Origin: Terrimonas_B sp041743125
GTDB taxonomy: Bacteria > Bacteroidota > Bacteroidia > Chitinophagales > Chitinophagaceae
Reading direction: 5' to 3'
Length of the DNA stretch: 64,000 bases
Assembly: GCA_041743125.1 (NCBI GenBank)
Contig: JBGTNK010000297.1
Location: 9,805-73,804, forward strand
Each line of letters starts with the position of its first letter. The first letter of the stretch is position 1. Below are positions 36,976 to 46,890 of this stretch, one piece after another. Under the pieces are notes generated by a model. That model had not been told where the DNA came from and did not search any database. It saw nothing but the letters and a program-made list of their open reading frames with translations. The translations under genes and the position numbers were made by a program.

Positions 36976-37491
36976 ATGAAATCAGTTTTGCTTTTAGCAG
37001 TTGCCTGCTCGTATATGCTTTCAGCTTGCGGCCAGGATGATAAATCAAAAAGGCCAAGTCCTCCCGTACAAGCCAAAGAGACCCTGGCCAGTGGTGCTGT
37101 GGTTACCATAGATTATAGCCAGCCTTCTGTAAAGGGAAGAACGATTGGTAAAGATCTGGAACCAAAAGATGGAAAAGTTTGGCGCACCGGCGCTAATGAG
37201 GCTACTGTTTTTGAGGTAAACAAGGCGGTTAAGGTGGAGGGAAAAGATTTGCCGGCCGGCAAGTACGCTCTATTCACCATTGCCAATGAAGGCGAATGGA
37301 CTGTAATTTTTAATAAAAAAGCTGAGCAATGGGGAGCTTATGATTATAAAGAGGCTGACGATGCCCTGCGGGTTAAAGTAAAACCTTCTAAAGCTTCTCA
37401 GTTTGCAGAGAAAATGACTTTTAATGTTGATAAAAATGGAACTGTCACCTTGCTTTGGGGTGATACAAAAGTTGATTTTAAAGTAGTGTGA
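36976..37491 (+). CDS. DUF2911 lipoprotein
   Basis: A 171-residue lipoprotein (signal peptide ending LSAC). The domain shows VTIDYSQPSVKGRTIGKDL, VWRTGANEATVFEVNKAV, DLPAGKYALFTI, WTVIFNK and WGAYDYK, which are DUF2911 motifs. Function unknown. A terminator follows 21 nt past its stop. Confidence 0.9.
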   Translation: MKSVLLLAVACSYMLSACGQDDKSKRPSPPVQAKETLASGAVVTIDYSQPSVKGRTIGKDLEPKDGKVWRTGANEATVFEVNKAVKVEGKDLPAGKYALFTIANEGEWTVIFNKKAEQWGAYDYKEADDALRVKVKPSKASQFAEKMTFNVDKNGTVTLLWGDTKVDFKVV

Positions 37492-37512
37492 TTTAGGAAA
37501 ATTATTCACCAG

Positions 37513-37544
37513 GCCGTCTCATAGATCATGGGGCGGCTTTTTTT
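37513..37544 (+). terminator. Intrinsic terminator after the DUF2911 gene
   Basis: GCCGTCTCA and TGGGGCGGC pair (with G-U wobbles) around a 7-nt loop and are followed by seven T residues. Confidence 0.8.
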
Positions 37545-37673
37545 ATAAGTGCATTTTGGAGAAATCTGACGAAGGAAATTGGTTTTGAATCATCATCGTT
37601 GTTGCCTAAATCTACCTTGCTTGCATATGCAACGAATTCAGTTCCCTTCTTGTCAGGTTTAGCATCGATTAAT

Positions 37674-38234
37674 ATGGATCATCAGAACCTTGTAAAAGAT
37701 TGCCTGAAAGGTCATCCACAGGCGCAACGAGAATTATATGAGCATTTTTCTGAAAAAATGCTGGGAGTTTGCTATCGCTATACAAGATCGGTACGTGATG
37801 CGGAAGATGTACTGCAGGAAGGATTCATAAGAGTATTCCACAATCTGAGGCAATATAAGGCAGAAGGCGAATTGGGCGCCTGGATACGACGTATTATGGT
37901 AAATACGGCGTTGAATTATTTGAAGCGTAATCGCAAGTACCAGGAAGAAATGTTTTTTACGGAAGAGTATATGCATCCCGTTGCCACAGATGATCCGAAT
38001 GTGCGCCTGCAGGCAAAAGAAATTGCTGATCTCATCCGGCAGTTGCCACAAGGATACCAGGTGATCTTTAACCTTCATGCAGTGGAAGGTTTTTCACATG
38101 TTGAAATCGGGGAAATGCTGGGTATAAGTGACGGTACGTCCAGGTCTCAATATTCCAGGGCCCGAAATCTGCTCATTACCTGGATTGAAAAATATTCAAT
38201 GGATAAAAAAAGTTCAAGGTATGCAGGAAAATAA
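37674..38234 (+). CDS. ECF RNA polymerase sigma factor
   Basis: A 186-residue complete ECF sigma from Met 37674 (MDHQNLVKDCLKG). The 25 codons upstream in the same frame do not resemble the family. Region 2 is QRELYEHFSEKMLGVCYRYTR and AEDVLQEGFIRVF, with GAWIRRIMVNTALNYLKR following. Region 4 is IRQLPQGYQVIFNLHAVEG, with SHVEIGEMLGISDGTSRS as the helix-turn-helix. The downstream gene overlaps by 14 nt and probably encodes its regulator. Confidence 0.93.
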   Translation: MDHQNLVKDCLKGHPQAQRELYEHFSEKMLGVCYRYTRSVRDAEDVLQEGFIRVFHNLRQYKAEGELGAWIRRIMVNTALNYLKRNRKYQEEMFFTEEYMHPVATDDPNVRLQAKEIADLIRQLPQGYQVIFNLHAVEGFSHVEIGEMLGISDGTSRSQYSRARNLLITWIEKYSMDKKSSRYAGK

Positions 38235-39693
38235 ATTTGAAAACAGAGTTCGGCAGGAGATGGACGAATTCCGGATTCGTCCTTCCGGTGCTGTTTGGGA
38301 AAAAGTAGAAGAAGAATTGAAGAAGAAAAGGAGAAGAAGGGTTGCATTTTATTTTTTTATTCTTGCCGGCCTTGGCCTTATAACCTATTCCGGATTAATT
38401 ATACATGATTATGTGAATTTAAAAGACGTTCCGATTGCTGCTAGTAATACTCAGCAAGTGAAAAATGGGCCGGTTGAAGATAATATTGCATCTCCCGCAT
38501 CGGAAAAAGTAAATGCACAAACTGGTATATTGACCGGGAAGGAATCACAAGCAACCAATAAAAATATTTCCATTCTAAAAGAGACGGATAATAAATTGGA
38601 AAAGAAAACGATAGGCAAGTCTTTTGTTGTTGGCAAAAAGGAAAAAAGCAGTAATCAGAAAATAAGTAAAAATATTCTGCCCTCTAAATCGATAAATAAG
38701 GATATTGACGCCTTTACAAACGAGTCAGTGAAAACTAACGCTACCTACCAGAACAAAAACCAGCATTCTGAAAAAAACCTGGTTGACGAATTACCTGTTT
38801 CGGATTCTGGTTTTGCCGGAATTAATTCAGATAAAGATAAAATAGTAACGAAAGAGAATACAGCTGTTCAAAATACCGGGGATAGCTTATCAAAAAGCTA
38901 CGCTAAAGCAGATGAAGAAACTCCGGCAGCAAAAGTTGAAATAAAACAGGTGGCAAAAATAAAATGGGCCCTGGAACTATCGGCAGGCATGTCCGCATAC
39001 AGGGATAAAGTCTTCTCAATTTATGATGGCCAGAAAAGTATGGACCGGCTGTTTTCTTCCCCGGGAAATAGTAGTGGCGGCGCTCAGGCTATTGTTTACC
39101 CACCATCTTCCATTCAACCTGGCTTAGCTTTTCGGGCAGGCATAAGTGGTGAAATGAAAATTTCAAAAAGGAGCAGTATATCTTCCGGTATCAGGTATGC
39201 ATATAATAGTAATAGAATTCTTGTTGGCACTTATACCTTTACTCAAATCGCTGTAAGTAATAGTTCTTCCTCCTTTTCCAGCAGTGTAAACAATTTTTAC
39301 AGAGGTATACAACAAAAAGAATATACTAACCAATTTCATTTTATACAGGTTCCTGTTCAATATCATTGGCAGGTTAACAAAGGAGTCAAGTTGCCCATCA
39401 TCCTAAATGCAGGAATTGCGCCGTCCTGGTTATTTTCTACAAATGGGCTGGTTTATGACACCGTGGCAAATGGAATTTATTTTCAAACGAAGAAAGCATA
39501 TCACAAAATTCAACTGGATCTTCATTCCGGCTTGTCATTTGTTTTTGGAAACAAAAGCAAAATAAAATGGTCAGTAGGGCCCGAGGTTTCTTTAGGTTTA
39601 AATAAACTAACAAAAACGGAATATACGCGGAGGCAATATTTATTGTATAGTGGAATAAGGGGTAAAATCTTCTTTTCCAAAAAGAAAAAATGA
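38221..39693 (+). CDS. Membrane-anchored beta-barrel protein, probable anti-sigma partner
   Basis: A 490-residue protein from Met 38221 (MQENKFENRVRQEMDEFRI). The 14-nt overlap with the sigma gene indicates coupling. The cytosolic part reads FRIRPSGAVWEKVEEELKKKRRRR and is followed by a transmembrane helix (VAFYFFILAGLGLITYSGL). A long low-complexity, Lys/Ser/Asn-rich linker (about 70-240) leads to a C-terminal domain of alternating strands (LELSAGMSAY, RAGISGEMKIS and so on) typical of outer-membrane beta-barrels (porin family). A single chain with an inner-membrane helix and an outer-membrane barrel would span the envelope. Such proteins follow ECF sigma genes in other Bacteroidota. Confidence 0.8.
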   Translation: MQENKFENRVRQEMDEFRIRPSGAVWEKVEEELKKKRRRRVAFYFFILAGLGLITYSGLIIHDYVNLKDVPIAASNTQQVKNGPVEDNIASPASEKVNAQTGILTGKESQATNKNISILKETDNKLEKKTIGKSFVVGKKEKSSNQKISKNILPSKSINKDIDAFTNESVKTNATYQNKNQHSEKNLVDELPVSDSGFAGINSDKDKIVTKENTAVQNTGDSLSKSYAKADEETPAAKVEIKQVAKIKWALELSAGMSAYRDKVFSIYDGQKSMDRLFSSPGNSSGGAQAIVYPPSSIQPGLAFRAGISGEMKISKRSSISSGIRYAYNSNRILVGTYTFTQIAVSNSSSSFSSSVNNFYRGIQQKEYTNQFHFIQVPVQYHWQVNKGVKLPIILNAGIAPSWLFSTNGLVYDTVANGIYFQTKKAYHKIQLDLHSGLSFVFGNKSKIKWSVGPEVSLGLNKLTKTEYTRRQYLLYSGIRGKIFFSKKKK

Positions 39694-39745
39694 GTAGCGC
39701 AACGGAAATGCAGATACTGTTGTCAACCTTACCAAACCCGCTGTT

Positions 39746-41011
39746 ATGAACAAGAAATTAATGATTGAATTATCCGGCTTTTTGGTGGTTGCTTATATGC
39801 TTGTTTTGAGTGCATGCGTAAAAGATAATTGCCAGGTAACCCATACTTACACTGTTTATGAGCCAGTGTATAAATCAAAAACTGCTGTACTTGAAAATAT
39901 AAAAAGCAATGCCTCCCACGCATTTGAAAACCCCGGGAAAATCTATACCATTGGTAATTATATTTTTTTAAATGAAATAGATAAAGGTGTCCACGTAATT
40001 GACAATACGAATCCTTCTCTTCCGGTTAATAAATTCTTTATTGATATACCCGGTAATATGGACATAGCCGTAAAAGAAAATATTTTGTATGCTGATATGT
40101 ATGGAGACCTGGTGGCTCTGGACATCACTGATCCTGCAAACGTAAATGTGAAAAAGGTTGTTCATGATGTTTTTCCGGAGCGTAATTGGGGGAATGGTTT
40201 TGCTGCAAACAACCGCGACCAGGTGGTTGTAGATTGGATCAAAAAAGAAATTACTGTAACCGAAGGTTGCCAGGTGCAAAATCCCGTTTTTACCGGCCGT
40301 GCGGATGTGTTCTTTATTGCCATGGCTTCCAATTCCAAAGCATCTGTATCTCCGGTAGGTGTTGGAGGTTCCATGGCCAGGTTTACCATTGTGAATGATT
40401 ATCTATATACAGTAGACAGGCACAATTTGCAATCAATATCAATTGTCAATGCGGCAGATCCGGTATTGAAGGAAAATATATTTGCCGGATTTGATATTGA
40501 AACGATATACCCATTTAAAAACACATTATTCCTGGGATCAATGGGCGGCATGTTTATATTCGATATTTCCAACCCGGCTAAACCCGTTGCCCAGGGTAAT
40601 TTTGTTCATGCAAGGGCTTGTGATCCTGTTATTGCTGATGATGATTATGCTTATGTAACCTTACAGGCGGGTACCAATTGTGGTCCTACTGCCAGCGAAC
40701 TTCAGATTATCGATATAAAAAACTTGAAAGAGCCTTTCCTGGTAAGAACATATTCAATGAGCGGGCCTCTTGGATTAGGTAAGGATGATAACCTTCTTTT
40801 CATTTGCGACGGGAAAGAGGGTTTAAAAATCTTCGATGCTTCAGATATTAAGAATCTTCGTCCTGTTAAGACAATAGGTGGAATGGAAACTTTTGATGTC
40901 ATCGCCCTGAACAAAATAGCGCTTGTTGTGGCTAAGGACGGCCTGTACCAATATAGTTATGCTAATGCAAGCGATATCCGGTTATTAAGTAAAATAACAA
41001 TAACAAAATAA
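39746..41011 (+). CDS. LVIVD-repeat lipoprotein
   Basis: A 421-residue lipoprotein (signal peptide ending LSAC, Cys24). Beta-propeller LVIVD-like repeats include GVHVIDNTNPSLPV, LVALDITDPANV, SISIVNAADPV, MFIFDISNPAKPVA, ELQIIDIKNLKEPF and LKIFDASDIKNL. It probably forms a seven-bladed beta-propeller on the outer-membrane surface or in the periplasm. It lies in the run that begins with the ECF sigma gene. Confidence 0.88.
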   Translation: MNKKLMIELSGFLVVAYMLVLSACVKDNCQVTHTYTVYEPVYKSKTAVLENIKSNASHAFENPGKIYTIGNYIFLNEIDKGVHVIDNTNPSLPVNKFFIDIPGNMDIAVKENILYADMYGDLVALDITDPANVNVKKVVHDVFPERNWGNGFAANNRDQVVVDWIKKEITVTEGCQVQNPVFTGRADVFFIAMASNSKASVSPVGVGGSMARFTIVNDYLYTVDRHNLQSISIVNAADPVLKENIFAGFDIETIYPFKNTLFLGSMGGMFIFDISNPAKPVAQGNFVHARACDPVIADDDYAYVTLQAGTNCGPTASELQIIDIKNLKEPFLVRTYSMSGPLGLGKDDNLLFICDGKEGLKIFDASDIKNLRPVKTIGGMETFDVIALNKIALVVAKDGLYQYSYANASDIRLLSKITITK

Positions 41012-41018
41012 TCGAACT

Positions 41019-41588
41019 ATGAAAATAGCAGGACTTCTTTTACTTTTTTTGCCATTGAGCATTCTGGCGCAAAATAAAAAAATAGCAAAGACCGGTTGGC
41101 ATACCATTACCTCTATTGGAATAGTAACCGGCGAGGCAAACAATAAACCGGTGTATCAATTATCGGGGGGCCTGGTATTTGGTCGCTACTACATTGGCAT
41201 CGGTTTGGGATATGACACCTATCAATACAATTCGTTTCCATTGTTTGCAGATTGGAGAATGGGTTTTGGAAGAAGAAATTCCGGTTTTTTATATGCCAAT
41301 GGCGGATATAATGTAGCGGGAAATATAAAGAACGAAAATGAATTTTCTAAAACGAAAGATGAATCGAAGGGAGGTTTTTATATGGACGCCGGAATAGGCT
41401 ACCGTATACCAACAGGAAGTTTGCATCGTTTTTCAGTTAGTGCAGGATATAGCCACAAAAAGATCAGGCGGCAAAAAACATTTATATACCCATGTTTTGC
41501 TGGCAATTGCCCGGAGGATGTTTATGATTATAGATACAATTTCGGGAGGATCGTTGCAAAGATGAGTTGGGAATTGGGACGATGGTGA
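41019..41588 (+). CDS. Small outer-membrane beta-barrel-like protein
   Basis: A 189-residue exported protein (signal peptide ending LAQ). The mature part has about eight amphipathic strands rich in Gly, Tyr and aromatics (LVFGRYYIGIGLGYDTY, FLYANGGYNVAG, GFYMDAGIGYRIP, SVSAGYSHKKI), consistent with an eight-stranded barrel. It starts 7 nt after the LVIVD gene and so belongs to the same operon. Confidence 0.75.
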   Translation: MKIAGLLLLFLPLSILAQNKKIAKTGWHTITSIGIVTGEANNKPVYQLSGGLVFGRYYIGIGLGYDTYQYNSFPLFADWRMGFGRRNSGFLYANGGYNVAGNIKNENEFSKTKDESKGGFYMDAGIGYRIPTGSLHRFSVSAGYSHKKIRRQKTFIYPCFAGNCPEDVYDYRYNFGRIVAKMSWELGRW

Positions 41589-41628
41589 ATACCTTACAAT
41601 CTATGTAAATTTCCAGCATCCGGAAGTT

Positions 41629-42831
41629 CTATCCCGGGAAACTAACCTTGCCCATTGAAACATTCGGTATTCCGTTTCGTCCTTCCCCGAAATTAATAGC
41701 ATTTCCACAAAGGGCTTCATTGGCCAGAACTGCAAAAAGAACGGCCTCCTTTGCATCCGGGTCTATTTTTAATTCCTTTGTACTGCGGAAGAGGGAGCCC
41801 GGTAGTTGGTTAGAAATGTTTTTTATTAGCAGCGGATTATGCATTCCTCCTCCACTTACAAAAAAGGTAAAATCAGTTCTTCCGGAAATACACTTCTTAA
41901 TAGCATTAGCAATGCTATCTCCTGAAAACCGGTTCAGTGATGATAAAATATCTTCATTGCTTATGTTCTCCGTTCCGGATAATTTTTGTGCTTGTTCCAA
42001 ATAAGATAAATTAAACAACTCAGGTCCTGTTGTTTTTGGGAATGGTTGTTTAAAAAATGAATGATCAGCCAGTGCTGTTAAAAGTTTATCATTCACAGTT
42101 CCGCGTGAAGCCAGGGATGCGTCCTTGTCGAAATAAAGCCCATGATAATTTTTTTGAATAAATGCATCCATCATAGTGTTGCCGGGTCCGGTATCCGTAC
42201 AAAAAACTTCATCAGCTTGCATTGACCCCGGCAGGTAGGTGAAGTTGGCTATGCCACCGATGTTCAACATGATCCTGTTCTCATTCTTTTTTGAGAAGAT
42301 CAGGAAATCTCCATACGCAGCCAATGGTGCTCCTTCACCCCCTGCTGCTATATGTTTTTGCCGGAAATCACTTAAGGTTATAATTCCTGTCAGGCAAGCC
42401 AGGTGATCTCCATCACCTATTTGTAAAGTTGCATTTCCAAATTTGCCAAGTCCATGTAATTTTTCTGGTGCGTGAAAAATAGTTTGCCCGTGACTGGCAA
42501 TTATATCAACATGGGCAGGATCAATATTCCAACTTTGAAGGCTATTGAGGATCATGCTGGCGTGCTGCCGGGCAATCCAACCATTGAGCAGGCAAAGTTT
42601 TTCCAGGTCCACATTCTTTTTTGAAAAAACGGATCCAATTTCTTTTTTGTAATCATCGTCATAATTTACCGTTTCAAATTTTTTCAATTCCATTTCAGTA
42701 TTCAATCCGGTTCCCGAAAATATGCAAAGAGCTATATCTAATCCATCAACTGAAGTCCCCGACATCAACCCGATGATAGTTCTTTTTTCTTTGGAGGCGA
42801 TAGCATGAAGCTTAAAAATGTTTTTATTCAT
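41629..42831 (-). CDS. anmK: Anhydro-N-acetylmuramic acid kinase
   Basis: A 400-residue enzyme that phosphorylates and opens 1,6-anhydro-MurNAc to MurNAc-6-P during cell-wall recycling. Motifs are IGLMSGTSVDGLDIALC (about 19-35), ASHGQTIFHAP, LQIGDGDHLA, RQKHIAAGGEGAPLA, NIGGIANFTYLP and DTGPGNTMMDAF. Full length. It is divergent from a DeoR-family regulator, 111 nt away, which may control it. Confidence 0.95.
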   Translation of the reverse strand: MNKNIFKLHAIASKEKRTIIGLMSGTSVDGLDIALCIFSGTGLNTEMELKKFETVNYDDDYKKEIGSVFSKKNVDLEKLCLLNGWIARQHASMILNSLQSWNIDPAHVDIIASHGQTIFHAPEKLHGLGKFGNATLQIGDGDHLACLTGIITLSDFRQKHIAAGGEGAPLAAYGDFLIFSKKNENRIMLNIGGIANFTYLPGSMQADEVFCTDTGPGNTMMDAFIQKNYHGLYFDKDASLASRGTVNDKLLTALADHSFFKQPFPKTTGPELFNLSYLEQAQKLSGTENISNEDILSSLNRFSGDSIANAIKKCISGRTDFTFFVSGGGMHNPLLIKNISNQLPGSLFRSTKELKIDPDAKEAVLFAVLANEALCGNAINFGEGRNGIPNVSMGKVSFPG

Positions 42832-42905
42832 AGTGGGAAATTTTCATGCTTTGTATTTAAATTTTGCAGGTATATGCACGACTTATTATAAAAGTATGCA
42901 TTTTT

Positions 42906-42935
42906 TTGCTGGTTTATGTGAAAACACTTAATTTG
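42906..42935 (+). promoter_or_regulatory. Candidate promoter for the DeoR gene
   Basis: TTG (42906-42908), a 19-nt spacer and TTAATTTG (42928-42935), one mismatch from TAnnTTTG. It lies between the divergent anmK and regulator genes. Confidence 0.35.
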
Positions 42936-42960
42936 CTTTGGATTGATATTCCAAGACAAT

Positions 42961-43707
42961 ATGCTTAAGAAAGAGCGCCAGACATTCATTCTTCACCAGG
43001 TAAATCTTCATAACAAGGTTTTATCTGTTGACCTTAGCCAGGAAATGAAGGTATCTGAAGATACCATCCGGCGTGACCTGAATGAAATGTCTCAATTGGA
43101 TAAGTTGATTAAAGTGCATGGAGGTGCTCTTTCAAAGTCATTTCATTTATCCATTGATTCCCGGCATGTATATGCCCTGGGTGGAAAAAAATCCATCGCT
43201 CACAAAGCATCTCAGCTGATCAAAGACGGTATGTTTGTGCTTACCAGCGGTGGCACTACGATCATAGAATTGGCCAAATCTCTTCCGCCGGAATTAAAGG
43301 CCACCTTCATTACCGTCAGTTTACCTGCAGCATATGAATATATACACCATCCCAGCATTGAAGTGATTTTTATAGGAGATAAAATTTCGAAAAACTCGCA
43401 AATAGCAATTGGGGGAGAAACCATTTCAAAAATTAAAAATATAAAAGCGGATCTATGCTTTTTAGGCACCAATGCCATTGATACAGTTAATGGTCTTACG
43501 GATAATGATTGGGATGTGGTGCAGGTAAAAAAGGCAATGATCGATTCATCTCAAAAAGTGATCTCGCTGGCCATAGGCGAGAAACTCAATACTTATCAAC
43601 GCATAAAAATATGTGACCTGGCAGAAGTAGATACGTTGATCACAGAACTGGATCCTGATGACGAACAATTGAAATCATATTTAAAAGCCGGATTACAAAT
43701 TCTTTAA
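42961..43707 (+). CDS. DeoR/GlpR-family transcriptional regulator
   Basis: A 248-residue protein from Met 42961 (MLKKERQTFILHQVN). The N-terminal winged helix includes VDLSQEMKVSEDTIRRDLNEM. The C-terminal sugar-phosphate-sensing (DeoRC) domain has VLTSGGTTIIELAK, IAIGGETISKIKNIKADLCFLGTNAID and SLAIGEKLNTYQRIKICDL. DeoR proteins respond to phosphorylated sugars. Its position between anmK (MurNAc-6-P product) and susC/susD suggests control of one or both, but that is inference. Confidence 0.92.
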   Translation: MLKKERQTFILHQVNLHNKVLSVDLSQEMKVSEDTIRRDLNEMSQLDKLIKVHGGALSKSFHLSIDSRHVYALGGKKSIAHKASQLIKDGMFVLTSGGTTIIELAKSLPPELKATFITVSLPAAYEYIHHPSIEVIFIGDKISKNSQIAIGGETISKIKNIKADLCFLGTNAIDTVNGLTDNDWDVVQVKKAMIDSSQKVISLAIGEKLNTYQRIKICDLAEVDTLITELDPDDEQLKSYLKAGLQIL

Positions 43708-43760
43708 TTATTAATAGACTATTATTTTAAACAACATCGCTTCATTAAAAAAACTGCATT

Positions 43761-46700
43761 ATGGAAAATCTGTTATGGTTAAAACAATGGAAATGGAAAT
43801 CTGTTTCTCTTGTCCTATTTCTCCAGTTTTCTGCTGCTATCACCTGGGCACAAGTTACCATCAGTGGTAAGGTGACGGAGCCAAATGGAAAAGGGGCTGC
43901 CCTCATCTCCGTTTCAATAAAAAATACAACTACCGGGACTACAACCGATGAAAGTGGTAGTTACAGTTTGAATAGTAACCTACCATCCGGTAATTATGTA
44001 CTGACTTTTTCAGGTGTAGGATTTAAAACTAAAGAGCAGTCCATTCAAATTGGAAGTGCTATTTCTTATACAGCCGATGTACAGTTAGAAATTGATGCAC
44101 TAAGCCTGGATGAAGTGATAATAACAGGTACATCAGAAGGAACTACTAAAAGGCAATTAGGAAGCTACGTAAGTACAGTGAAATCAGATCAGCTTACTAA
44201 AGGGGCCACAGGGAATGCCTTAGCCGCATTGCAGGGTAAAACAGCAGGAGCCCAGATCATACAAAACTCAGGAGATCCGGCGGGAGGAATATCTGTGAGA
44301 TTGCGGGGAATCAGTTCTATTAACAGTTCATCTGAGCCTTTATACATCGTAGATGGAATTATAGTAAACAATGCCACCACCCGGGTTACTAATACGTCGG
44401 GCAATTATGATGGTCAGAATTTTGTAGGTACTATTGGTCAAAACCGGATGGCTGATATTAACCCGGCCGATATTGACAGAATAGAAGTATTAAATGGCGC
44501 GGCAGCGGCGGCTATTTATGGGTCAAGAGCCAACGCCGGAGTGGTTCAAATTTTTACCAAAAGAGGAAGTGCGGGTGTACCCGTTGTCAATTTCTCTACA
44601 AGTATGATGGTTAGCGAATTGAGAAAGTCTGTTGAAGTAAATCAATCCCCTACCAAATTTGGAGACTCACCTGATACCCAAACTCAGGATATCCTGACAT
44701 TAGCCTGGACCAATAAAACGCCTGTTACCCGTTACGACTATAACGATTATATATTTCGTACCGCATTGGGAACTGATAACACAGTGTCTGTAAGCGGAGG
44801 AAAAGACAAAACAAAATATTACGTTTCCGGATCTTATTTCTATAACCAGGGTATTGTGAAAAATACTGATTTCAGGCGCTACAGTTTCAGGAGTAATATT
44901 GACCAGGCCATTAATGATAAATTGAGTTTCACTCTGGGTTTAAACTATATCAATAGTGCATCTAACGAAAAACCCGATGGCAATTCTTTCTTTTCACCAC
45001 TGAACTCTATTAATATCATTGGTAATTTTCATGATATATGGACAAGAGACGCAGTGGGAAACATAAGAGTGGTGGGGGAAAGGCAAAGAGCAAACCCGGT
45101 TTCTGTAATTGAAGATATAAAACAGAGACAGGAGACAAGTCGCATACTGGCAACAACCGGGTTGAAGTGGAAACCGATCAATAATCTTTCGTTTGATTAT
45201 ACTATGGGCATTGACAATTACAACCAGAATGGAAAAACCTTTATTCCTCCATTTGCCTATCCGGTTAATACTGCTTTTTTTGGTGGAGGGTTGTCACTTG
45301 ATCCTGCACAAAATGGTTATGCCAGCACTGCTAACAGCAATTATTTTCAGATCAATAACGAAATCAATGCAACTTACCAGGCAAGGATTACAAATGATCT
45401 GAATTCAACAACACAGGTTGGTTATTCCCTGCAGTATGAAAAATCAAATTATAGTTTATTACAAGGGAGAGGACTTGCACCTTTTGTAGAAGTAGCCACA
45501 GGGGCCAGTACTGCATTACCCGGTGTGGATAGCCGGGGTGAACTTTCAGTTTCCGGGGCCTACTTACAGCAGAATTTTAAATTTAAGAATCATTTGTTTG
45601 TAACAGGTGCGGTAAGAGTAGATGGTTCATCTGTATTTGGTGAAGACGAACGTAACCAGGTATATGTTAAGGCAAGTGGTAGTTATGTACTCTCCGGGGC
45701 CGATTATTGGGAAGGATTTGGTGCCTCCAAATGGTGGAATCTTTTTAAACTGCGTATGGCTTATGGAGAATCCGGAAATCTTACCGGCATCGGGCCTTAT
45801 GAACGATTTAATTCTTATTCAAGCATAGCATTTTTAGGAAAAACTTCATTTTTTTCAAGCTCTACATTAGCGAATACGAAAGTAAAACCTGAAAGACAAA
45901 CTGAACTTGAATTTGGAACTGACCTCGGTTTTATAGGAAACCGCATAGGCGTACAGTTTAACTACTACATTAAGAAAGTTAATGATCTTCTTATAAACAG
46001 GGTCATTGCTCCTACCACTGGTTTTTCAAGCTTGCTGGATAATTTTGGTTCTTTGGAAAACAAAGGATTTGAAGTCGTATTAAATCTTGGAGTGATCAGG
46101 AAAAATGATCTGAAATGGGATATTACAGGTATATACAACCACAACAGGAATAAGGCCGTCAGAATAGGACAGGCCTTAACCTTATTGAGCACCAACGGTG
46201 GCGCACCCGTTGCTATTTTAGAGGGACAACCTATTGGTGTTTTTTACGGAACTTTTTTTGCAGTTGATCCCGGTGGCAATTTGTTGAAGAATGCAAGCGG
46301 CATTCCGGTTACAGAAAGAGGCACCCAGTCCGCTCCTTTATCATATAGTACCCAAAGGGGTGCCGACGGGTTGCCTTCAGGTACTGTATTGCGCAAAGTA
46401 ATCGGTGATCCAAACCCGGATTATACAGCTTCACTCGTAAATGAGATTACTTATAAAAAACTAAGCCTCCGTGTTCAGTTTGATGCGGTACAAGGAGTAG
46501 ATGTATTTAATGCTGACTGGAGAACAAGACAGGGAGTTGGCAATGGTAAAGAAGCTGAGAAGGAGCAAAGAGGTGAAATACCCAGGGGTTATATATTGGG
46601 TATTTACGGAATCGAACAATGGCGTATTGATGATGGCTCATTTGTAAAGCTCAGGGAACTTTCATTAAGTTATGACTTTGGTAAAATCAGTAATATATTC

Positions 46701-46871
46701 AGTAACCTAGCTGTATCAATTAGTGGTAGAAACCTGGTTTCTTTTGATAATTACAAAGGTTATGATCCGGAAGTAAATGCAGGTGGACAAAGTACAATCC
46801 TAAGAGGTATTGATTTTGGATCCGTTCCCATCCCAAGAACATTTAGTTTAGGTGTCCAGGCAAAATTTTAA
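43761..46871 (+). CDS. susC: SusC/RagA-family TonB-dependent outer-membrane transporter
   Basis: A 1036-residue outer-membrane protein with signal peptide (to WAQ). The N-terminal carboxypeptidase-D-like domain is VTISGKVTEPNGKGAALIS. The plug has QLGSYVSTVKSDQLTKG, VRLRGISSINSSSEPLYIVDG and ADIDRIEVLNGAAAAAIYGSRANAGVVQIFTK. The long barrel ends GSVPIPRTFSLGVQAKF with a terminal aromatic. It forms the pore for an oligomer bound by the SusD partner, whose gene follows after 19 nt. Ligand unknown. The symbol denotes the family, not starch specificity. Confidence 0.95.
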   Translation: MENLLWLKQWKWKSVSLVLFLQFSAAITWAQVTISGKVTEPNGKGAALISVSIKNTTTGTTTDESGSYSLNSNLPSGNYVLTFSGVGFKTKEQSIQIGSAISYTADVQLEIDALSLDEVIITGTSEGTTKRQLGSYVSTVKSDQLTKGATGNALAALQGKTAGAQIIQNSGDPAGGISVRLRGISSINSSSEPLYIVDGIIVNNATTRVTNTSGNYDGQNFVGTIGQNRMADINPADIDRIEVLNGAAAAAIYGSRANAGVVQIFTKRGSAGVPVVNFSTSMMVSELRKSVEVNQSPTKFGDSPDTQTQDILTLAWTNKTPVTRYDYNDYIFRTALGTDNTVSVSGGKDKTKYYVSGSYFYNQGIVKNTDFRRYSFRSNIDQAINDKLSFTLGLNYINSASNEKPDGNSFFSPLNSINIIGNFHDIWTRDAVGNIRVVGERQRANPVSVIEDIKQRQETSRILATTGLKWKPINNLSFDYTMGIDNYNQNGKTFIPPFAYPVNTAFFGGGLSLDPAQNGYASTANSNYFQINNEINATYQARITNDLNSTTQVGYSLQYEKSNYSLLQGRGLAPFVEVATGASTALPGVDSRGELSVSGAYLQQNFKFKNHLFVTGAVRVDGSSVFGEDERNQVYVKASGSYVLSGADYWEGFGASKWWNLFKLRMAYGESGNLTGIGPYERFNSYSSIAFLGKTSFFSSSTLANTKVKPERQTELEFGTDLGFIGNRIGVQFNYYIKKVNDLLINRVIAPTTGFSSLLDNFGSLENKGFEVVLNLGVIRKNDLKWDITGIYNHNRNKAVRIGQALTLLSTNGGAPVAILEGQPIGVFYGTFFAVDPGGNLLKNASGIPVTERGTQSAPLSYSTQRGADGLPSGTVLRKVIGDPNPDYTASLVNEITYKKLSLRVQFDAVQGVDVFNADWRTRQGVGNGKEAEKEQRGEIPRGYILGIYGIEQWRIDDGSFVKLRELSLSYDFGKISNIFSNLAVSISGRNLVSFDNYKGYDPEVNAGGQSTILRGIDFGSVPIPRTFSLGVQAKF

Positions 46872-46890
46872 ATCTTAAAATCTGAAAATT

